NCBI GenBank assembly: GCA_003157015.1
Contig: PMIJ01000184.1
Span: 1 to 32,747, forward strand
Length of the DNA stretch: 32,747 nt
Source: Bacteroidales bacterium
Lineage (GTDB): Bacteria; Bacteroidota; Bacteroidia; Bacteroidales; VadinHA17
Reading direction: 5' to 3'
The notes beneath the pieces were generated by a model. That model saw only the letters and a program-made list of their open reading frames with translations. It was not told where the DNA came from and searched no databases. Positions 23,479 through 32,747 of this stretch are shown here, piece after piece; position 1 is the stretch's first letter, and every line of letters starts with the position of its first letter. The position numbers and the translations under genes were made by a program.

Positions 23479-26400
23479 TTATTCTTTTAAGATCTTTATT
23501 TTATCTTCTTTTTTGTATAAAAGATGTAATAATGTAGGTAAGATTATAAGCAGAAGAGGAAGTGCAACAATAAAACCACCTATCACCGCAATGGCAAGGG
23601 GTTGATGCATCTGTGCGCCGGTGCCGATGCCTACTGCCAGTGGCATCAGTGCAATGATAGCACCAAGAGCTGTCATAAGTTTTGGCCTCAGACGTGTCGA
23701 AATGGCATAAACCAGTGATTCATCGACGTTCCCCTTTAAACGGTTTGTGGTGAACTGCTGAAATGTAAAGATTGCATTTTCACCAATAATACCAACAATC
23801 ATTATCAATCCTGTATAACTTCCGACATTAAGAGGTGTATTTGTGATGAAAAGAGCGATAAGGCTGCCCGATAAACCCAGAACAGCAATAAACAAAATTG
23901 AACAGGCTGCACGGAAATCTTTGAAAAGGAACAACATGAGTGCAAACACCAGCAGAGATGACAAAATCAGTATCATGAGAAGTTCCCTGAACGATTTCTG
24001 CTGATCGGCATATTCCCCGCCATATTCAATACTATAGCCCTGTGGAAGAAATACTTTGGAGCCTATAGTTTGCTGAATCTCCCTCATGGCTGAGCCAAGG
24101 TCCTTATTATTCAACCTGGCAGTGATAATTGCTACAGTTTTCAGATTATCCCTGTTTATTTCAGCTACTCCTTCCTTCAATTCTATAGAAGATAATGAAG
24201 CCAGTGGTTTTAGTTTTCCGTCGGGAAGGAATACGAATTGATTTTTTAAGTTATCCAGACTATTTTTTAAACTTTTCGGATATATCATCCTGATTGCTGT
24301 CATTTGTTCTTTCTCAAGAATTTCACCAATTATATTTCCTTCAATCAGAGTCTGCAGCTGAAATTGGAATGATGCAGGGGAGAGTTTAAACTGTGCAAGT
24401 TTTTGCTGGTCAGGCATGACTTCAATAGATGGGCCTGCTATTACAATTCCGTCAAATACATCCTCAATACCTTCTATTTTTCCTATTTCTTCGGCTACCT
24501 TTCTTGCCAGATCATTCAAAGCTTTCTGGTCACTTCCGAAAATCTTTATTTCAATTGGCTGTACAGAAGCCATTAAATCACCAAGCATATCACCTATTAC
24601 CTGACCGAAATCTATCTGAAGTGCAGGCTGAGTTTCTTCAATTCTCTTCCTGATATCGTCTATTACGTCGACCGTGCTTCTTTTCCTGCCATCTTTTAAA
24701 TGTATCAGGTAATCACCATCATTCGGTTCAGTAATGAAAAATCCCATTTGAGCTCCGGTCCTTCTTGAATATGTTGCAACCTCAGGAATTTTTACAATTA
24801 TTTTTTCAACCTCCTCAAGCATTCTGTTTGTCTCTTCCAGGGAAGTTCCCGGAGGAGCTTTATAATCAAGAACAATTGAACCTTCATCCATTTCAGGAAG
24901 GAAACCTGTTTCAAGACGCGGGAGAATATATATAATTGATCCAAGCAGGAAAAGAATGAAAAGAATACTTAAAACAGGTCTGCGAAGAAAAAAACTTACC
25001 CAATTTCGTGTTTTAATAGTTTTTATATCTGTTTTTTTCTTTTCAGGAAAGAGCGATCTCAGGTTAGAAAACCAAAGATAGATTACCGGCAGTCCTATCC
25101 AGGTTACAAAAAAGGAACAAACCAGTGTTATTATCATTGTGTTTGTCAGTACATTGAAATAAGCGCCGGCCACTCCTCCAAGAAGCATGAATGGTATAAA
25201 AATTACTATAGTGCTTATTGATGACCCAACCATTGACGGCATAAGATATTTTACTGCCTGGTGAACAAGCTGGTTTGAGGGCCTGTCGGGAAATTCCTCA
25301 TGCGTCCTGTGTATCTGCTCCACCACAACAACAGCATCATCGATAATCAGTCCTATTGCAGCAGCAATAGCTCCGAATGTCATTATATTCAGCGTATATC
25401 CGATACAATAGAGGACAATAATTGTCAGCAGAAGAGTGACAGGAATGGTTACCAGAATAGTTGCGCTGGCCCTGAAGGACCTTAAAAACATTATTGCTAC
25501 AAGAAGGGCTAGCAGAAGTCCCAGCCACAAACTGTCGTTGACACTCTTTATCGCTTTGTTTACAAAATCTGCCTGATCATAATATAAAGATATATGAACA
25601 TCGGGGGGAAGTAATTTCTCAAGTTCTTTCTTTTTGGATGACACATTTTCTGAAAGATGGATAAGATTCGCCGCAGGTTGTTTGAGAATTGCGACAAGCA
25701 GTCCCTGGCGGCCATTGGCATTTATCCTTGTATACTCAGTTCTCTCTCTGACGTCTATATTGGCAACATCTTTGAGTTTTATAACTCTTTTGCCATCATT
25801 CCTGAGGATAACATTTTCGACATCGTCCAGATTATGAAGTCCTGCATCGGTTATACTAAGATAAAGCCGGCGGTAGTCAGAAAGAAAGCCATTAGATGAT
25901 ATAAAATGATTCTGGTTAAGCAAATCCCTGATGTTTTCAGGAGTTATAGCAAACGTGCTCATTTTAAGCTGGTTAAGCTCAATCCAATATTCTTTTGTTT
26001 TTCCACCTATAATTCCAACGGAGGAGACCCCGTCAATCTGCGACAAGAAAGGTTTAATTATGTAAGTAGCTATGAGGTTAAGCTCAATTGGTGTTTTTTT
26101 ATCACTCTCAACCGTAAACCCGATTACAGGCAGGATAGAAGGATTCATCTTTTCTATCTGAATCTGCACATCTGAGGGAAGTGAATTTTTAATCTGAGCT
26201 ATTCGCGATTCCATCATCTGCTGATTGACATTGATATCAGCTCCCCAGTTAAGAAAAGCCGAAATCTCGCAGGTCCCTCTGCTTGTGGTGCTTCTTAATA
26301 TTTTAAGGTCGGGGACTTGTTTAATAGCGTCTTCCAATGGTCGCGTGACTGTCACCATCATTTTATCGACAGGCTGTTCACCGTTATCTGCAATGACTTT

Positions 26401-26529
26401 TAATTTCGGAAAAGTGATTTCAGGGAAAAGTGAAACCTGTATCTGTCCATAAAGGAATATACCGCCAACAATTATGACAGCAAGAATTACTGATATAGGA
26501 TTCTTATAGGAGAGAAAGAAATTCTTCAT
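23479..26529 (-). CDS. RND efflux pump, inner-membrane permease
   Basis: 1016 aa, standard for proton-driven RND pumps. The first membrane helix is at 10-28, with a large periplasmic porter domain up to about 330, helices 2-6 at about 332-480, then a second porter domain and C-terminal helices. Transmembrane helix 4 has the paired Asp397-Asp398 (IGLIIDDAVVVVEQ) that relay protons in AcrB-like pumps. The IDDAVVVVEQ form resembles multidrug (HAE) pumps more than heavy-metal pumps. It should move drugs, dyes, lipids or other amphiphiles outward with its two upstream partners. Last gene of the three-gene operon, 4 bases after the adaptor. The exported substrate cannot be read from sequence. Confidence 0.93.
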   Translation of the reverse strand: MKNFFLSYKNPISVILAVIIVGGIFLYGQIQVSLFPEITFPKLKVIADNGEQPVDKMMVTVTRPLEDAIKQVPDLKILRSTTSRGTCEISAFLNWGADINVNQQMMESRIAQIKNSLPSDVQIQIEKMNPSILPVIGFTVESDKKTPIELNLIATYIIKPFLSQIDGVSSVGIIGGKTKEYWIELNQLKMSTFAITPENIRDLLNQNHFISSNGFLSDYRRLYLSITDAGLHNLDDVENVILRNDGKRVIKLKDVANIDVRERTEYTRINANGRQGLLVAILKQPAANLIHLSENVSSKKKELEKLLPPDVHISLYYDQADFVNKAIKSVNDSLWLGLLLALLVAIMFLRSFRASATILVTIPVTLLLTIIVLYCIGYTLNIMTFGAIAAAIGLIIDDAVVVVEQIHRTHEEFPDRPSNQLVHQAVKYLMPSMVGSSISTIVIFIPFMLLGGVAGAYFNVLTNTMIITLVCSFFVTWIGLPVIYLWFSNLRSLFPEKKKTDIKTIKTRNWVSFFLRRPVLSILFILFLLGSIIYILPRLETGFLPEMDEGSIVLDYKAPPGTSLEETNRMLEEVEKIIVKIPEVATYSRRTGAQMGFFITEPNDGDYLIHLKDGRKRSTVDVIDDIRKRIEETQPALQIDFGQVIGDMLGDLMASVQPIEIKIFGSDQKALNDLARKVAEEIGKIEGIEDVFDGIVIAGPSIEVMPDQQKLAQFKLSPASFQFQLQTLIEGNIIGEILEKEQMTAIRMIYPKSLKNSLDNLKNQFVFLPDGKLKPLASLSSIELKEGVAEINRDNLKTVAIITARLNNKDLGSAMREIQQTIGSKVFLPQGYSIEYGGEYADQQKSFRELLMILILSSLLVFALMLFLFKDFRAACSILFIAVLGLSGSLIALFITNTPLNVGSYTGLIMIVGIIGENAIFTFQQFTTNRLKGNVDESLVYAISTRLRPKLMTALGAIIALMPLAVGIGTGAQMHQPLAIAVIGGFIVALPLLLIILPTLLHLLYKKEDKIKILKE

Positions 26530-26533
26530 GTTG

Positions 26534-27466
26534 TCACTTCTTTGAAATTGTTATCCGAGCTGTATCAGGCAAACCATAATTACCTGTAAGCACCACCCTG
26601 TCAGATGGGAGAAATTCAGGGGTAGTTATTTCAATTTCCTCATTGTTCTCATATCCCTTCGTAATATCGACTCTGATGGCTGTGCTGTCATTCAGAAGTT
26701 TCATTACCCAGAACTCGGTCTGGGTTTCATTCCCCAGGACAGCCTGTTTTGGCATTACCAGTGCTTTTTCATTTGTAGATTTGACAAGGTCTATGCTTGC
26801 AATAAGGTTTGCCGGAAACCTTTCTTCTGATGCCGGTTTAACAACGTACCTGACTGTCTGAGATTGCATATCCATTTCAGCCAGCTTTCTTATAATCGCA
26901 GCGTCAATGTGCCTGTGGTCAGGAAGAGTGATCCTGCACCTCCGGTTTTTTTCAATATACCTGTCAAGTTCAATTGGTACATCAAGTATAAAAACAAGGC
27001 TGCTTTGATCAGAAACTATTGCCATCTCATCGCCCTCCTGAACAAAATCTCCCTTTTGATAGGCAGTTGAATTTATTACTCCTTCCTTATGGGAAACGAT
27101 GTTTATCAATCCTTTAAAATTCAGGCTTGAGTCGGAACGACCACTTTTATCAAGCGCAAGAGCTTCCCGTGTCCTGATAGTGAAAAGCAACTGGTCCGCT
27201 GATATAGATTGTCCCGGATCAATTAATACCTTGTCTATAATCCCGGATGTAGTCGCCCTTACAACACTTTTATTCATAAACGTCGCCACAGCAGGCAACG
27301 TGACAGTTGATGCTACTGATTTGTATTCCACTTGAGCAATTGTGACCGGTGTTTTTACTATCGTTGCCTCTTCCGTTGTCTCTTTTGCATGCCTGCAGGA
27401 ATACAAAAGCAACATTGACAGTGAGATATAAACTGGAAGGAACCTGGTTCTGATAAGTGTAATCAT
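26534..27466 (-). CDS. RND periplasmic adaptor lipoprotein
   Basis: 310 aa, with a lipobox (LYSC, Cys24), so anchored in the inner membrane facing the periplasm. The biotinyl/lipoyl-like halves are visible (VRATTSGIIDKVLIDPGQSI, then GVINSTAYQKGDFVQEGDEMAIV), followed by beta-barrel and membrane-proximal parts. The hairpin between the lipoyl halves is very short, so contact with the outer-membrane duct may be through few helices. It couples pump and TolC-like channel. It lies 8 bases after the channel gene and 4 before the pump, indicating one transcript. Confidence 0.9.
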   Translation of the reverse strand: MITLIRTRFLPVYISLSMLLLYSCRHAKETTEEATIVKTPVTIAQVEYKSVASTVTLPAVATFMNKSVVRATTSGIIDKVLIDPGQSISADQLLFTIRTREALALDKSGRSDSSLNFKGLINIVSHKEGVINSTAYQKGDFVQEGDEMAIVSDQSSLVFILDVPIELDRYIEKNRRCRITLPDHRHIDAAIIRKLAEMDMQSQTVRYVVKPASEERFPANLIASIDLVKSTNEKALVMPKQAVLGNETQTEFWVMKLLNDSTAIRVDITKGYENNEEIEITTPEFLPSDRVVLTGNYGLPDTARITISKK

Positions 27467-27474
27467 TTGTTTAT

Positions 27475-28716
27475 TTATTGAGTCAATAGGAAATTCATTT
27501 CATTGATAACCTGAAGCTTATGAATATGTATCAGGTTTATGTTTCTGCTTGTTGTTTTGAAATTCTTTATGGCATTTATATATTCTGTCATTTGTACGAT
27601 TCCAGCTTCAAGCTGATCTTTCAATGTATTAACCAGTTGTTCGGATGTCTTTAGCTGGTTTTCCACCTGTATTGACATCTCATTCATTGCTTTGAGCTCC
27701 AGTTCAAACTGTTGCATTTGTTGAAAATACTGTTTATAATACGTACTCTTATAAACCTGTCTTGTGTTCTCGCTAAATTCAATTTTTTGTTTCTCAATGC
27801 CTCTTTGTTTTCCATCATATAAAGGCACATTTAGGCTCAAACCCGCACTATACCCAAAATGTTTATAAAAGTTCCAGGGATTGCTGGTGAGAAAACCCGC
27901 ATCAGCAAACCAGTTTACTTTTGGTTTATACTTTATATCGATTGCCATTTTCTCGTTTTCCAACCTTATACTGTCAATTTTATATTGAATATAGGCAGGA
28001 GATTTTTTTATGTCAGGAGTACCTTTTATTTCAACTGCGGGATCAACCAGCTCATACCAGGTTGAATCCTTCAGGCCGCAAATCTGATTCAAAAGCATGA
28101 GATCATTTCTATACTGATTTTTTAACTGACTTATAAGGATTTCCTGCGACTGTATTTCAACTAATAAAGAGAGATAATCGGTTTGTTTGGCAATACCGTT
28201 TTTTACAAATTGTTTTACTATTTCATTTTCTTTCTTCAGTAATTCCAGGAAGTTTCTATTGAATAAAAAATCGGTTAAACCTGAATATGAAGTAATATAC
28301 TGATCAGTAATAGTCTTGTTCAGTTCTGTAACCGAAATTCTGGAAAAATTATTTAACGATTGTTTCTGGATGTCGATGGCACTGTATTTATTGTTAAGCT
28401 CTTTTTTGTTGAATATAGACTGAGTTATGCCTACAACTGCGGTGTAGTTACCCTGATCAGTTACTATTTCATCATAGCCGAAGTTGTGATAGGCTGGAGA
28501 ATAAAGGAGCTGTGATTTTGCATCGACAAAAGGTTTCTTTGCAGCCCTGATGATCAGACTGTCGGAGACAGCTGATTTTATCTGATTGTTGTAATCATTT
28601 AAGAGAGGACTATTCTGAATAGCCTCCTTTAAATAAAAGTCCAGATTCCGGGTCTGATTATAACCGGCCAGAGTTAATCCGGAAAGTAAACAAAGCAGAA
28701 AAAATCTTTTATGCAT
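27475..28716 (-). CDS. TolC-family outer-membrane efflux protein
   Basis: 413 aa with a signal peptide (cleavage near LAGYNQ). The rest is mostly long amphipathic helices rich in Gln, Asn and Lys, with two repeated halves typical of TolC-like trimeric ducts (DFYLKEAIQNSPLLNDYNNQ at the start; FGYSAGLSLNVPLYDGKQRG in the second half). It forms the outer-membrane exit of the RND system and is first in the operon. The upstream 245 bases contain no clear promoter motif. Confidence 0.9.
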   Translation of the reverse strand: MHKRFFLLCLLSGLTLAGYNQTRNLDFYLKEAIQNSPLLNDYNNQIKSAVSDSLIIRAAKKPFVDAKSQLLYSPAYHNFGYDEIVTDQGNYTAVVGITQSIFNKKELNNKYSAIDIQKQSLNNFSRISVTELNKTITDQYITSYSGLTDFLFNRNFLELLKKENEIVKQFVKNGIAKQTDYLSLLVEIQSQEILISQLKNQYRNDLMLLNQICGLKDSTWYELVDPAVEIKGTPDIKKSPAYIQYKIDSIRLENEKMAIDIKYKPKVNWFADAGFLTSNPWNFYKHFGYSAGLSLNVPLYDGKQRGIEKQKIEFSENTRQVYKSTYYKQYFQQMQQFELELKAMNEMSIQVENQLKTSEQLVNTLKDQLEAGIVQMTEYINAIKNFKTTSRNINLIHIHKLQVINEMNFLLTQ

Positions 28717-28961
28717 AGTTATAAATTATCAAATTTCTCAGAATACAATTTAGTCAAAATCTGGTTTGAAACTGGAAAATAAATCTGTAGCAATTCTGTA
28801 TCTCTTTTTTCGCAACTTACAAATTAATTCTTTTCTGCCATCGGAATTAAAATTAATTTTTAATGACGAAAATGATATGGGAATTACACTGAAACTGAAA
28901 AATCAGCATGTGAAACAACTAATTTGCGGGTTCAGTTTGCAGACGAGCGAACAATATTTTA

Positions 28962-31430
28962 TCAAATACCTTCCTTATTCAGACTGACTGATTTTTCAGA
29001 TGAATAATCAGTTTTTATATGATGGCCTTTCAGAGGAAGCACTTTTTGATGAATTGCATCGAGGATCCAGTCAGGTTGGGGAAAGAAATATTCTTCCATT
29101 TCATAAGCCGGCGTTATCCAGTTCCTTGATCCTACAACAACAGGAGGTGCATCGAGATAATCAAATGCAAGCTCAGTAATAGTTTGCGCCATCTCTTTCA
29201 GAAAAGATCCCCGGGTTGAGGCATCACTGGCAAGAACTATCCTGCCGGTTTTCTTTACTGATTTAAGAACGGGTTCATAATTGAAAGGCACTAGTGAACG
29301 TGCATCAATTACTTCTGCATTCAGGCCGTACTTATCCCAAAGTATATCCGCAACTTTCAGAACAGTGTACAAAGTTGCTCCGATCGACAGGATTGTTATA
29401 TCATCACCCGGTTTTTTGATATCAGGTTCTCCTAGTGGGATCTCATAGTAGCCTTCCGGTACTCCTTCTGTATGAAACATCTCCCCAATATCATATATTC
29501 TCTGGCTTTCGAAAAATATTACCGGATCAGTTCCCTGCAATGTCGAATTCATTAACCCTTTGGCATCATATGGAGTAGCCGGGAATACAACTTTTAATCC
29601 GGGTATATGGGCAGTAAGACTCGACCAGTCCTGGGAATGCTGCGCACCGTATTTTGACCCAACAGAAACTCTTATTATTACAGGCATTTTAATTATGTTA
29701 CCGCTCATAGCCTGCCATTTAGGTAACTGGTTAAATACTTCATCACCTGAACGGCCAAGAAAATCGCAGTACATAATTTCGGCAATCACGCGTCCACCGC
29801 ACATTCCATAACCAATTGCAGTTCCGACAATTGCACCCTCAGAAATAGGGGAGTTGAACAGACGGTGATAGGGAAGCGCCTCTGTCAGTCCCCGGTAAAC
29901 TGCAAATGCTCCACCCCAGTCGCGGTTTTCTTCACCCCATGCGACAAGAGTGGGGTCTTTATAAAAGCGATCGATAACAGCTTCAAAAATGCCATCACGG
30001 AACTGGTATATTTTAGCTTTCGAAACAAGCTTCCCTTCTTTGTCTTTGTAATATCTTTCCTTGTTTTTCAATGACTTAACTCGAGGATTGTCTTCCAGTG
30101 GTAATAGCACATCAGGAGTTCCCTCTTCCATTTTATCAACTGACCCATTCGAGAACATCATCCTACCAATAAGGTCCGGATCTTTTTTCAGATTTATCCT
30201 GGGCGATATTTCATCGTTGATACACAGTTTCAGTATCTTAGTTAATAGCTCTCTAATTTCTGTTGCAATATTATCAAGATTCTCCTGTTTTGTTATACCT
30301 GCAAGAACCAATGATTTGCCATATGCGACAATTGAATCTTCCTTCTGCCAGGCTTCTATCTCCTCTTTTGATCTGTACGATGAAGCATCTGAAGGTGAAT
30401 GACCACTGATCCTGTATGTCAGGGTATCAAGCAGAACAGGTCCTCTTTTTTCATTTATTACCTGCCTTTTACGTTTGAAAGCATTGATAACAGCAAGGGG
30501 GTTATAGCCATCGATTCGCTCGGCATGCATTGATTCGGGATTAACACCCGCTCCGACTCTGGCCAGAATATCAAATCCCATTGTCTCTCCGCAGGTCTGA
30601 CCGCCCATTCCATACAGATTGTTCATGAAGTTGAATATCAATGGGAGCCCGCCTCGGTATTCTCCATCCCAAAGGGTCTTATACTGGTCCATTGTGGCAA
30701 AACAAATGCCTTCCCATACGGGTCCGCAACCCATTGATGCATCTCCAATATTGCATACGATTATTCCAGGTTTCCGGTTTATCTTTTTGTAAAGTGCGGC
30801 TCCGACAGAAATGTCGCCTGATCCTCCTACAATAGCATTATTCGGATAGATTCCAAAAGGAGTGAAGAAGGCGTGCATTGATCCTCCAAGTCCTTTATTG
30901 AATCCATTTTCACGTGCAAATATTTCAGCCAGAGCGCCATAGAGTAAAAAGCTGATTGCAAGATCTTTTACATTGCCATGAAACCCTTTCTCCACTACTT
31001 TCAGTGCAGCCCCTCCGAAATAATTTTTCATTACGGAATAAAGTGAGTCTTCATCAAGACTATGGATGGCGGATAATCCTTTTGCCAGAATTTCCCCATG
31101 ACTCCTGTGCGATCCGAATATGTAATCATCGACTCCCAGAGTATATGCCATTCCGACAGCCGAAGCTTCCTGTCCGATTGACAGATGGGCAGGTCCGGGG
31201 TGATTATAAGGTATTCCGTTATATTCATTAGTAATCTTGATGAGATTGAGCATCGTCTCAAATTCTCTGAGAACCACCATATCATGGAAAATCCTTATAA
31301 AATCCTCTCCGCTGAATGTCTTTTTCTCATCTTCGATTGATTTATTATACTGGTTAACAGGTATTTTACCGAATTCAATGAATTGAGGTTTTCTGACAAT
31401 TCTAGGGTTGATGTTTTGGCTTTTTGGCAT
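28962..31430 (-). CDS. 2-oxoacid dehydrogenase E1, fused alpha and beta subunits
   Basis: 822 aa. The alpha half (1 to about 430) has the E1 alpha signature GPAHLSIGQEASAVGMAY and SHRSHGEILAKG. The thiamine diphosphate motif is IGDASMG...FNFMNN (Gly229-Asp230 to Asn271). The beta half (about 460-822) has AWGEENRDWGGAF, NSPISEGAIVGTAIGYG, GAQHSQDWSS and ASDASTRGSFLKEMAQ. The protein decarboxylates a 2-oxoacid and passes the acyl group to the lipoyl domain of E2. Pyruvate, branched-chain or acetoin-type substrates are all possible. The third residue of the GDG motif is Ala and the spacing to the Asn pair is about 40, longer than usual. It follows E2 after 95 bases that include a strong hairpin. 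Confidence 0.9.
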   Translation of the reverse strand: MPKSQNINPRIVRKPQFIEFGKIPVNQYNKSIEDEKKTFSGEDFIRIFHDMVVLREFETMLNLIKITNEYNGIPYNHPGPAHLSIGQEASAVGMAYTLGVDDYIFGSHRSHGEILAKGLSAIHSLDEDSLYSVMKNYFGGAALKVVEKGFHGNVKDLAISFLLYGALAEIFARENGFNKGLGGSMHAFFTPFGIYPNNAIVGGSGDISVGAALYKKINRKPGIIVCNIGDASMGCGPVWEGICFATMDQYKTLWDGEYRGGLPLIFNFMNNLYGMGGQTCGETMGFDILARVGAGVNPESMHAERIDGYNPLAVINAFKRKRQVINEKRGPVLLDTLTYRISGHSPSDASSYRSKEEIEAWQKEDSIVAYGKSLVLAGITKQENLDNIATEIRELLTKILKLCINDEISPRINLKKDPDLIGRMMFSNGSVDKMEEGTPDVLLPLEDNPRVKSLKNKERYYKDKEGKLVSKAKIYQFRDGIFEAVIDRFYKDPTLVAWGEENRDWGGAFAVYRGLTEALPYHRLFNSPISEGAIVGTAIGYGMCGGRVIAEIMYCDFLGRSGDEVFNQLPKWQAMSGNIIKMPVIIRVSVGSKYGAQHSQDWSSLTAHIPGLKVVFPATPYDAKGLMNSTLQGTDPVIFFESQRIYDIGEMFHTEGVPEGYYEIPLGEPDIKKPGDDITILSIGATLYTVLKVADILWDKYGLNAEVIDARSLVPFNYEPVLKSVKKTGRIVLASDASTRGSFLKEMAQTITELAFDYLDAPPVVVGSRNWITPAYEMEEYFFPQPDWILDAIHQKVLPLKGHHIKTDYSSEKSVSLNKEGI

Positions 31431-31475
31431 GTGCTGGATATTAAACTATTATTTGATGTTTTGTTTTTATTCGGT

Positions 31476-31506
31476 TGTAGAGACAGGTCTGAGACCTGTC
31501 TCTACA
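31476..31506. repeat. 31-base near-perfect hairpin between E2 and E1
   Basis: TGTAGAGACAGGTCT (31476-31490) and its exact reverse complement (31492-31506) flank one central G. No T-run follows on the minus strand, so a classical terminator is unlikely. It may be a REP-like element or an mRNA processing/stability site that sets E2 to E1 ratio. Confidence 0.9.
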
Positions 31507-31525
31507 TATAAATTATGAAAAATAT

Positions 31526-32747
31526 TTAATATCTGAATGCTTCAATCTGTTCTTTAATTTCCTTCAGGAATAAGGTGGCAGGTCCCCCGTCAATTGCCCT
31601 GTGATCGTAAGTAAGTGAAAGTCCGATATATGGAACGAAACCAAATGTATTATTACCAAGATTTACAGGACGGTTTATTATTGAACAAACACCCAGGATT
31701 GCGACTTGCGGAAGATTAATAACCGGCGTGAACATTTCAACTCCGTAGTTGCCTAAATTCGAAACTGTGAATGTGGCAGCATCACTTTGTATCAATTCAG
31801 GACTAATGCTTCCTTTTTTACAAGCCTCAGCCGCAGATTTCAGCTCTTTTGATAGTTTCACAAGATCCAAATCATTGGCATTTTTCACAGCAGGTACCAT
31901 TAGACCCCGTGTTGTATCGACAGCGAGTCCGAGGTGCACTTTATGAAATGTTTTTATATGATCATCAAAAAAATGGCTGTTAGCTTCCGGGAATTTCAGG
32001 AGCGCTTTTATAATACACCAGCAAATCATATCATTCAGTGTTATATCCTGCTGACTTTTATCAGCTGACAGTTTATTCTTGATTTTTTGTCGTGCTTCAA
32101 GAAGTGACCTTACATCAGCACCCATATGATGCGTTAGCTGTGCAGAGTTTTGAAGTGAGGAATGCATGGCTCCGGAAATGAGCTTTCGCACATTACTAAG
32201 TGGTTTTTCTGAATATTCAGCTTCATCATTCTTAACAGCTTTTGTTACAGATATACCCTCTTCATGAAATCTTTCTATATCCCTGGCAATAATCCTTCCG
32301 TTCGGACCTGATCCCTGCAGATCTGTGTAATTCAATCCTTTATCTTCAGCCATGCGTTTTGCCCTTGGAGAAATCCTGATCTTGTTGTCCTCAATATCAA
32401 AAGCCTTTAATCCTACTACAGACTGTGAAGCTTCACGAACGTCAGAGGTTATAATAGCCATAGAAGCTCTGGGGGCTGAAGAATTCGGATTGAAAGAATC
32501 CGTGGTTTCACCACTTTTACCAATCACTGCAACATTGACCAGAACAGGCACTTCGGCTCCCTCACTAAAAAACACATCCAGCAATATGCCTTCTGCGGGT
32601 GATTCGAGGTCAAAAGATGCCTTGTCTGTTTCATAAGATAATAGGATATCGCCAACCGACACTTTCTCCCCTTTGCTCTTGAACCATTTTGTTATGATAC
32701 ATGTCTCGACCGACTGGCCCTGTTTTGGCATTATTACTGCTGTTGCC
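31526..32747 (-). CDS. Dihydrolipoamide acyltransferase E2 (5' end outside window)
   Basis: At least 406 codons are visible. The ATG at 32731 is probably internal: codons upstream read Ala-Thr-Ala-Val-Ile before MPKQGQSVE, and E2 lipoyl domains normally start with such a strand, so the true start lies past the right edge. Counting from that Met, the lipoyl lysine is Lys37 (YETDKASFD). A peripheral subunit-binding domain is at about 113-150 (SPRAKRMAEDKGL, GSGPNGRIIARDIE). The catalytic domain ends with His377 and Asp381 in TYDHRAIDGG. It transfers the acyl group to CoA and scaffolds the complex with the fused E1 downstream. No E3 is in the window. Confidence 0.92.
   Translation of the reverse strand, partial: ATAVIMPKQGQSVETCIITKWFKSKGEKVSVGDILLSYETDKASFDLESPAEGILLDVFFSEGAEVPVLVNVAVIGKSGETTDSFNPNSSAPRASMAIITSDVREASQSVVGLKAFDIEDNKIRISPRAKRMAEDKGLNYTDLQGSGPNGRIIARDIERFHEEGISVTKAVKNDEAEYSEKPLSNVRKLISGAMHSSLQNSAQLTHHMGADVRSLLEARQKIKNKLSADKSQQDITLNDMICWCIIKALLKFPEANSHFFDDHIKTFHKVHLGLAVDTTRGLMVPAVKNANDLDLVKLSKELKSAAEACKKGSISPELIQSDAATFTVSNLGNYGVEMFTPVINLPQVAILGVCSIINRPVNLGNNTFGFVPYIGLSLTYDHRAIDGGPATLFLKEIKEQIEAFRY

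Noticed and set aside
28766..28987. Plus-strand 73-codon frame between the TolC-like and E1 genes
   Set aside because: Starts with TTG, is AT-rich, has no recognisable motif, no ribosome-binding signal and overlaps the end of E1; treated as non-coding gap.
30061..30402. Plus-strand 113-codon frame inside E1
   Set aside because: Antisense shadow, serine-rich low-information translation.
32729..32731. ATG 32731 as the true start of E2
   Set aside because: Upstream codons Ala-Thr-Ala-Val-Ile continue the first lipoyl-domain strand, so this Met is more likely internal and the gene is cut by the window edge.

Overview
The window looks like a chromosomal segment of a Bacteroidota bacterium, probably a free-living or environmental relative of Bacteroidales/Marinilabiliales. 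The grounds are an AT-rich coding style, near-absence of Shine-Dalgarno sequences, a TAnnTTTG-type -7 element (23296-23303), a B. fragilis-like hexokinase, GH97 and GH2 exo-glycosidases with signal peptides, and a fused E1 alpha/beta 2-oxoacid dehydrogenase. The assignment is an inference from protein style; there is no rRNA or tRNA in the window. No intergenic gap exceeds 300 bases. I see no insertion sequence, phage gene, CRISPR array or SusC/SusD pair.

Layout. (1) 1-5080: the N-terminal part of a ribokinase coupled to an exported GH16 endo-beta-glucanase, a BASS-family transporter, a hexokinase and DERA (deoC). This is mostly sugar and pentose entry into central metabolism. (2) 5214-11464, plus strand: an exported glycan-trimming set of CE7-like acetyl esterase, NGNT-blade beta-propeller, retaining-type GH97 (alpha-galactosidase-like) and GH2 beta-glucuronidase, the last two overlapping by ATGA. 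(3) 11517-15279, minus strand: a zinc polyol/sugar dehydrogenase, a secreted RraA-like aldolase and a Tat-exported enolase-superfamily acid-sugar dehydratase. Together with the glucuronidase this suggests removal and processing of a sugar acid, partly outside the cytoplasm. (4) 15445-23274: a PfkB kinase (plus) and a minus-strand run of NagD-type HAD, FucA/AraD-type aldolase, beta-PGM-type HAD, an unfamiliar PHP-domain protein, a class II aldolase/SrlD-like SDR fusion and a SorE-like reductase. This looks like a phosphosugar or polyol-phosphate pathway whose substrate I cannot name, and it is the best candidate for an undescribed system. (5) 23479-28716: a complete tripartite RND efflux operon (TolC-like, adaptor, pump). 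(6) 28962-32747: 2-oxoacid dehydrogenase E2 (5' end beyond the window) and a fused E1 alpha/beta.

The intergenic spaces are rich in structured repeats. A dispersed family built from CACAGAG/CACAAAG heptamers spaced about 10 bases apart and arranged as facing arms occurs at five places, with a further half copy. There is also an 18-base perfect palindrome lodged inside one of these copies, a G/C-tract three-way-junction structure, a 31-base near-perfect hairpin between E2 and E1, and a short CCCTGNG heptad run. These probably act as mRNA-end or processing structures, or are mobile REP-like elements; the sequence alone cannot decide.
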